From Verrucomicrobiota bacterium (GTDB lineage Bacteria; Verrucomicrobiota; Verrucomicrobiia; Limisphaerales; UBA1319): a stretch of 64,000 nucleotides of DNA. Within the stretch, counting starts at the first letter, position 1; each line of letters starts with the position of its first letter. Position numbers and translations under genes: made by a program. A model generated the notes under the pieces. The model searched no databases and had not been told where the DNA came from. It worked only from the letters and a program-made list of their open reading frames with translations. Below are positions 60,543 to 64,000 of this stretch, in pieces. The stretch is taken from positions 26,899 to 90,898 of the forward strand of contig JAKLHY010000027.1 of assembly GCA_022709905.1 (NCBI GenBank), given 5' to 3'.

Positions 60543-62878
60543 TATTCCTGTCGGTTCTTGCGAAGACGTATGCCATAACACTGGGAATGGCTCATCCAGT
60601 GATGGCAGCCGCATGCTGGGTTGGAGGAATGGCTGCGGATCTGCTCTTTTTTCGCCATCGGCTTTCCAAGGATCGGCCGAGGGTCCCGGAGCTCGTTTGG
60701 AATATGGGATGGGCGAATGCAGGATCGTTGATCTTGGGAATCGCAGCTCAGGAGTTGATGCTTTACGCGGCCATGCGGTGGAAGGGCGGATTGCCGGGTC
60801 TATCAATCCTCGGCGGATGGTTGCTTCGGGCACTGGGAATACCTGTGGCATCTTTTGGGGGAGAAACGCACTTGACCACGATGGTGGGTCCATTGAGTTT
60901 TGCCGTTTCGCTTGATAACCTCGCCCTCGCGTTGCCGGTTGTCATGGCCGCGATCTTCGGAGCATACCTTTTTCTGACCTTGTCCGATTTGCGGACCGTG
61001 TTACGCCGACTGGTTGGGATTGTCGGGCTTCTTCTCGCCCTCAGTCTGATACGGTGGGTTGTGTCGACAGCATTGTTTGTTGGCCTATGCGATTTTGTGA
61101 GTTACGAGAGCGAGGAATTGCCTTGGGGACCTTTTCTGAAGTCAGGAATGATTGGTTGGACTTATCTCCCGTTGTTCCTTGGCATTTGGCCGTTGATGAA
61201 CGTTTTGCTGCCATCGGTTCCACCGCGATATGCCCCAGCAGCTTCTCCAAATCGGTGGGTGAGTTGGGGGTGGTGGCCCATCCTGGGCATGTTGCTCCTG
61301 ACAGCCTTTTGGAAGCCCCAGGGAACCCTCAAATCAGGCAAGGTGCTGATTAATACCTTTCATACCCAATGGTCGCGCACGGACCGTCCCTACGATCGCG
61401 AATGGTATGGGGCCGACTCGGGCTACAACTACGCCTGCTTAAAACGGTGGTATGAGGCGTTTTACGATGTGCGCGAACTCAAGACCCGCTTGAAGGCATC
61501 GGATTTGGACGGAGTGAGCATCCTGATCATTTATCTGCCCGATGTGCCCTTCACGGATGAGGAACGACAGGTGATCACGGAGTTTGTCCAGCGCGGTGGC
61601 GGGCTGCTCCTGATCGGGGACCACACCAATGTCTTTGGATCCACATCGCACCTTAATCCCATCTGTGAACCGTTTGGGTTCATCTTCCGGGATGATGTGT
61701 TATTTGATCTCGACGAGGACTTCTTTCAATTACTTGATGTGGGACGGCTTCGATCTCCTTTACTTCATGGCATGACGTTTTTCAAGTTCCGAGGTCCGAC
61801 ATCCATCCAACCGACTTCGCTTTTTGCACGGCCCGTGATGTGGCTGGATCATGCCAAGTCCGTCCGCGCCATTTATTCCGTAAATAATTTTTATCCACCG
61901 CCTCACGACCATCCCGCTATGACCTCGGGACGGTTTTGTGTCTCAGTGGCATCGTATTTCGGCCAGGGCCGGGTGCTGGCCTTTGCCGACAGCACCATTT
62001 TCTCGAATTTCGAAATATTCTATCCGGGAAAGTATGAGTATTTGCTTAATGCGGGGCACTGGTTGAACCACGCGGACACTTTTCTGGGGACTTTTCTTCG
62101 GCGGGGTAGCTTGGTTTTGGCGGCTGTGCTGTTGGTATGGGTGTTTGGGCGTATCCGGCAGCCCCAGGGTTGGCTGTATGCGATCGCAAGCATCCTCGTG
62201 GCCATTTACCTGATCCGCGGGGTGACACGGGTGATCGAGAACTCAAGTGCAACCTTCCCGAATCCAATTCGGCCACTGCAGGCGCTTTTCTTTGCGGCCG
62301 ATGCCACCGATGAATCCTATGTTCTGCGGGCGTTTACCAGCCAGGCTCCTTACGATCAGCGCTACGATGTTTTTATCCAATGGGTGCTACGCACCGGCGT
62401 TTTTTCGGGATTTTATGTGACCGGCTCGGGGCATTATCCCGGGCTTTATGAGCATTTGAGTCAGCAACCGCAATCAAAGACCGGCCTGGCGCTCATTGTC
62501 AGGGGCACAGAACAACTGGAATTGCTAAGAAAGCTCATGGGCGGACCGGAGGCTGAATGTCCGCGCTGGCTCATCATGTTTTCCCAGAAATTGGATTGGG
62601 AGGTCCTGGCAAAAACCTTGGCTGCTTGTGGAATTGCCCGTGAAGCTTCCGAGGTCGGTCAGGCCAGGAGCGCGTGGCCGTCGGGCGAGGTTGTTTTGGA
62701 TAACGGCAAGCGCCGAGTGTTATTGGTCTTTTCTGCCGAACGTTACAGTGACCAGGCGATGGGTTTTAGTGAAAAGGTGGTGCCGGACCCCAGTCAACGA
62801 ATGTTGTTCGATAAGGCATTTTCCCTGATCGATCGATTCTTTGAGGGGAAGGGACCCATGAAACAGACCAAACCATGA
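60539..62878 (+). CDS. Large membrane protein, paralogue of the preceding gene
   Basis: 779 aa. Around seven helices occupy residues 1-260; then a soluble domain ('VLINTFHTQWSRTDRPYDRE', 'GVSILIIYLPDVPFTDEERQ', 'FVQRGGGLLLIGDHTNVFGS', 'FGQGRVLAFADSTIFSNFEI'), two helices near 520-565, and a C-terminal soluble part. The GG.L..GDHT and G.GRVL.F.DST motifs match the preceding protein, so the two are paralogues or paired subunits. The helical part 'LLRALGIPVASFGGETHL' + 'VSLDNLALALPVVMAAIFGA' loosely recalls the exosortase core, but the catalytic Cys position is not Cys. Coupled by ATGA to the first gene. Function unknown. Confidence 0.75.
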   Translation: MIFLSVLAKTYAITLGMAHPVMAAACWVGGMAADLLFFRHRLSKDRPRVPELVWNMGWANAGSLILGIAAQELMLYAAMRWKGGLPGLSILGGWLLRALGIPVASFGGETHLTTMVGPLSFAVSLDNLALALPVVMAAIFGAYLFLTLSDLRTVLRRLVGIVGLLLALSLIRWVVSTALFVGLCDFVSYESEELPWGPFLKSGMIGWTYLPLFLGIWPLMNVLLPSVPPRYAPAASPNRWVSWGWWPILGMLLLTAFWKPQGTLKSGKVLINTFHTQWSRTDRPYDREWYGADSGYNYACLKRWYEAFYDVRELKTRLKASDLDGVSILIIYLPDVPFTDEERQVITEFVQRGGGLLLIGDHTNVFGSTSHLNPICEPFGFIFRDDVLFDLDEDFFQLLDVGRLRSPLLHGMTFFKFRGPTSIQPTSLFARPVMWLDHAKSVRAIYSVNNFYPPPHDHPAMTSGRFCVSVASYFGQGRVLAFADSTIFSNFEIFYPGKYEYLLNAGHWLNHADTFLGTFLRRGSLVLAAVLLVWVFGRIRQPQGWLYAIASILVAIYLIRGVTRVIENSSATFPNPIRPLQALFFAADATDESYVLRAFTSQAPYDQRYDVFIQWVLRTGVFSGFYVTGSGHYPGLYEHLSQQPQSKTGLALIVRGTEQLELLRKLMGGPEAECPRWLIMFSQKLDWEVLAKTLAACGIAREASEVGQARSAWPSGEVVLDNGKRRVLLVFSAERYSDQAMGFSEKVVPDPSQRMLFDKAFSLIDRFFEGKGPMKQTKP

Positions 62879-62957
62879 GCCAGGAAATGATCGAAGCTGG
62901 GTCGACCGCCAAAACACAATCTCGGTTTCCATTTTCAGTCGATGGATTATAGTAACC

Positions 62958-63419
62958 ATGGTTATGAATGCCTCTCTGAATTGGCGAATGAGAAGGAGGT
63001 GGATACTCGCTTGGCAGTTTGGATTAGGCCTAGGCCTTGCATGGACCATGCCTAACCTTTTATTGGCCCAAAAGATCGCTGAAGGCGGTTCTCCGCTTTA
63101 TTCCTTCACCGTCCAGGAGTCTTTAGCCGGACTGAAGAGCACGGGAAAAGAGAAAGCGGCGAGTGAAGGTCAAGTGTGTCCGCACTGCGGGAAAGTCCAT
63201 CCTCCCGCTCAGACCGTTCCACACACGAATGCCGCGGCTGGCACGGTTTCCGCATTGAGTTCTGTCGGGACGATTGCCGGGAAGTATTACTACTGCGACA
63301 AATGCAAGGTTTACCACCAAGCTCAAGCCCTTCCTATCGTTCCTAAGGTCCCAAATCCCGGAGCCATCCTGCCTCATCCGCTAAACACGAACACCTCCCC
63401 CTCCCACATTCAAAATTAA
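62958..63419 (+). CDS. Small exported protein with two Cys pairs
   Basis: 153 aa. N-terminal basic stretch and hydrophobic helix ('RMRRRWILAWQFGLGLGLAW'...'LLLAQ') form a signal peptide or anchor. The mature part has CPHC ('EGQVCPHCGKVHPPAQ') and CDKC ('YYYCDKCKVYHQAQ') about 48 residues apart, which suggests a single zinc-ribbon or a redox-active site outside the membrane. The C-terminus is Pro/Asn-rich. The gene follows the membrane pair by 79 bases on the same strand. I do not recognise a family. Confidence 0.75.
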   Translation: MVMNASLNWRMRRRWILAWQFGLGLGLAWTMPNLLLAQKIAEGGSPLYSFTVQESLAGLKSTGKEKAASEGQVCPHCGKVHPPAQTVPHTNAAAGTVSALSSVGTIAGKYYYCDKCKVYHQAQALPIVPKVPNPGAILPHPLNTNTSPSHIQN

Positions 63420-63481
63420 TGGTTCTAACTTGGCACGTCACCAATCTTGGCAGCGGAAAATCCTATCAGCCATTCTGATGT

Positions 63482-64000
63482 CTATTTTCCGATAATACAG
63501 AGGGGACTTTGGAAACACGTCGTAGGCCTGAAAGGACATGTTGTCACTTGAACAGGACACTGCGTTAAGAGTTTTGGGCAGATCGTGGTTTCACTTTTCG
63601 GGCATTCCGTCGCAATTTTTGGGCACTCGGTCGCTACGACCGGGCATTCGGTTTGGGTGAGTGGACACCTCGTCATCGTAATTGCGGTAGGGCATCTGGT
63701 CGGTTCGATGACGCAGGTTGTCAGCTCCTTCGGGCACTCCGTCACGACCTTCGGGCATTGGGTCTGGAGCTTCGGGCATTCGGTGGTGACTGCCGGGCAT
63801 TCGGTTTGCTTGATCGGGCACTGGGTGGCGATGCCGGCCGAGGGGCACTTAGTGATGGTATCCGCCGTCGGGCAGATGGTCAGTTCGACGAAGCAGGTCG
63901 TGGGCTCCTTGGGACACTCGGTGACGACTTTCGGGCATTGAGTCTGAAGCTTCGGGCACTCGGTGGCTACGACCGGGCATTCGGTTTGCTTGATCGGGCA
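63482..64000 (-). CDS. Cys-Pro heptad-repeat protein (open at right edge)
   Basis: Read leftward from base 64000, 172 codons stay open to a TAG at 63484-63482. The whole chain is a heptad-type repeat with CP about every seven residues, for example 'CPIKQTECPVVATECPKLQT', 'QCPKVVTECPKEPTTCFVEL' and 'TECPVVATECPKIATECPKS'; a longer unit ending in 'CPTA.TIT.CP' occurs twice. It ends 'TTCFQSPLCIIGK'. The N-terminus, and any signal peptide, is off the window. The regular spacing suggests a stiff, disulfide-linked or metal-binding fibre. It converges with the small Cys-pair gene, 62 bases apart. Confidence 0.85.
   Translation of the reverse strand, partial: CPIKQTECPVVATECPKLQTQCPKVVTECPKEPTTCFVELTICPTADTITKCPSAGIATQCPIKQTECPAVTTECPKLQTQCPKVVTECPKELTTCVIEPTRCPTAITMTRCPLTQTECPVVATECPKIATECPKSETTICPKLLTQCPVQVTTCPFRPTTCFQSPLCIIGK

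Noticed and set aside
63585..63941. Rightward open frame over the Cys-Pro repeat
   Set aside because: It arises from the 21-base periodicity; the leftward frame stays open to the edge with regular CP spacing and ends in a non-repeat tail.
63482..64000. CRISPR-like array
   Set aside because: The repeat is a 21-base coding periodicity with no constant repeats separated by unique spacers.

Overview
The window reads as chromosomal DNA of a GC-rich Gram-negative heterotroph of the PVC group, most likely a Verrucomicrobium (Pedosphaera/Limisphaerales-like). The signs are: a KDO/Lpt gene block joined to hprK-HPr, a PVC-style Ser/Thr kinase fused to WD40 repeats, DUF1080, GH97, GH29, GH28-like and GH127-like secreted enzymes, a C-terminal sorting tail of the IPDGG...KKR type, and short spacer repeats that I recall from these genomes. 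The taxon is an inference; there is no rRNA in the window. I found one tRNA and no CRISPR array, intact prophage or complete insertion sequence.

Layout. 1-4048: start of a CRP/FNR-type regulator (leftward), malic enzyme, O-antigen-ligase-like membrane protein. 4209-9601 (leftward): HPr, HprK, LptB, an LptC/LptA-type fusion, KdsC, KdsA. Together these make KDO and export LPS, and the phospho-relay pair may sense carbon status. 9602-12901: an accessory patch with a secreted WD40 protein flanked by 22-bp direct repeats, a 141-bp direct repeat, a DUF433/DUF5615 toxin-antitoxin-like pair, an integrase remnant and tRNA-Leu(CAA). 13008-16376: GH97 and GH28-like enzymes. 16678-18380: ECF-type sigma factor with a membrane partner split by an ATGA junction. 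18541-25976: LarA-type protein, M48 lipoprotein, then response regulator, UspA and a large hybrid histidine kinase with repeated sensor domains. 26029-34981: kinase-WD40 protein, nitronate monooxygenase, DUF1080 protein, OmpR-type two-component pair, methyltransferase. 35282-43084: alpha-L-fucosidase, a GH127-like/SGNH fusion, PLP decarboxylase, GlgC. 43275-48279 (leftward): TolC, membrane fusion protein and MacB-like permease without an adjacent ATPase. 48647-54836: a secreted Cys-containing protein with clear promoter and terminator, a HEAT-repeat membrane protein, a large secreted protein, a decayed gene and a Mip-like FKBP isomerase. 54915-57600: a sorting-signal protein and a ceramidase-like hydrolase. 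57707-64000: a zinc-ribbon protein, two overlapping large membrane proteins, a small Cys-pair exported protein, and a Cys-Pro heptad-repeat protein that runs off the right edge.

The best candidate for an undescribed system is 57707-64000. Two large membrane proteins, translationally coupled, share a soluble GDHT / GRG-VL-F-DST domain and carry an N-terminal membrane region that loosely recalls exosortases without the catalytic cysteine. They sit between small Cys-pair proteins and next to a protein built almost wholly of Cys-Pro heptads. Second-tier items are the eroded island at 9656-12901, the sigma/anti-sigma-like locus, the highly biased secreted protein at 48647 and the GH127-like/SGNH fusion.
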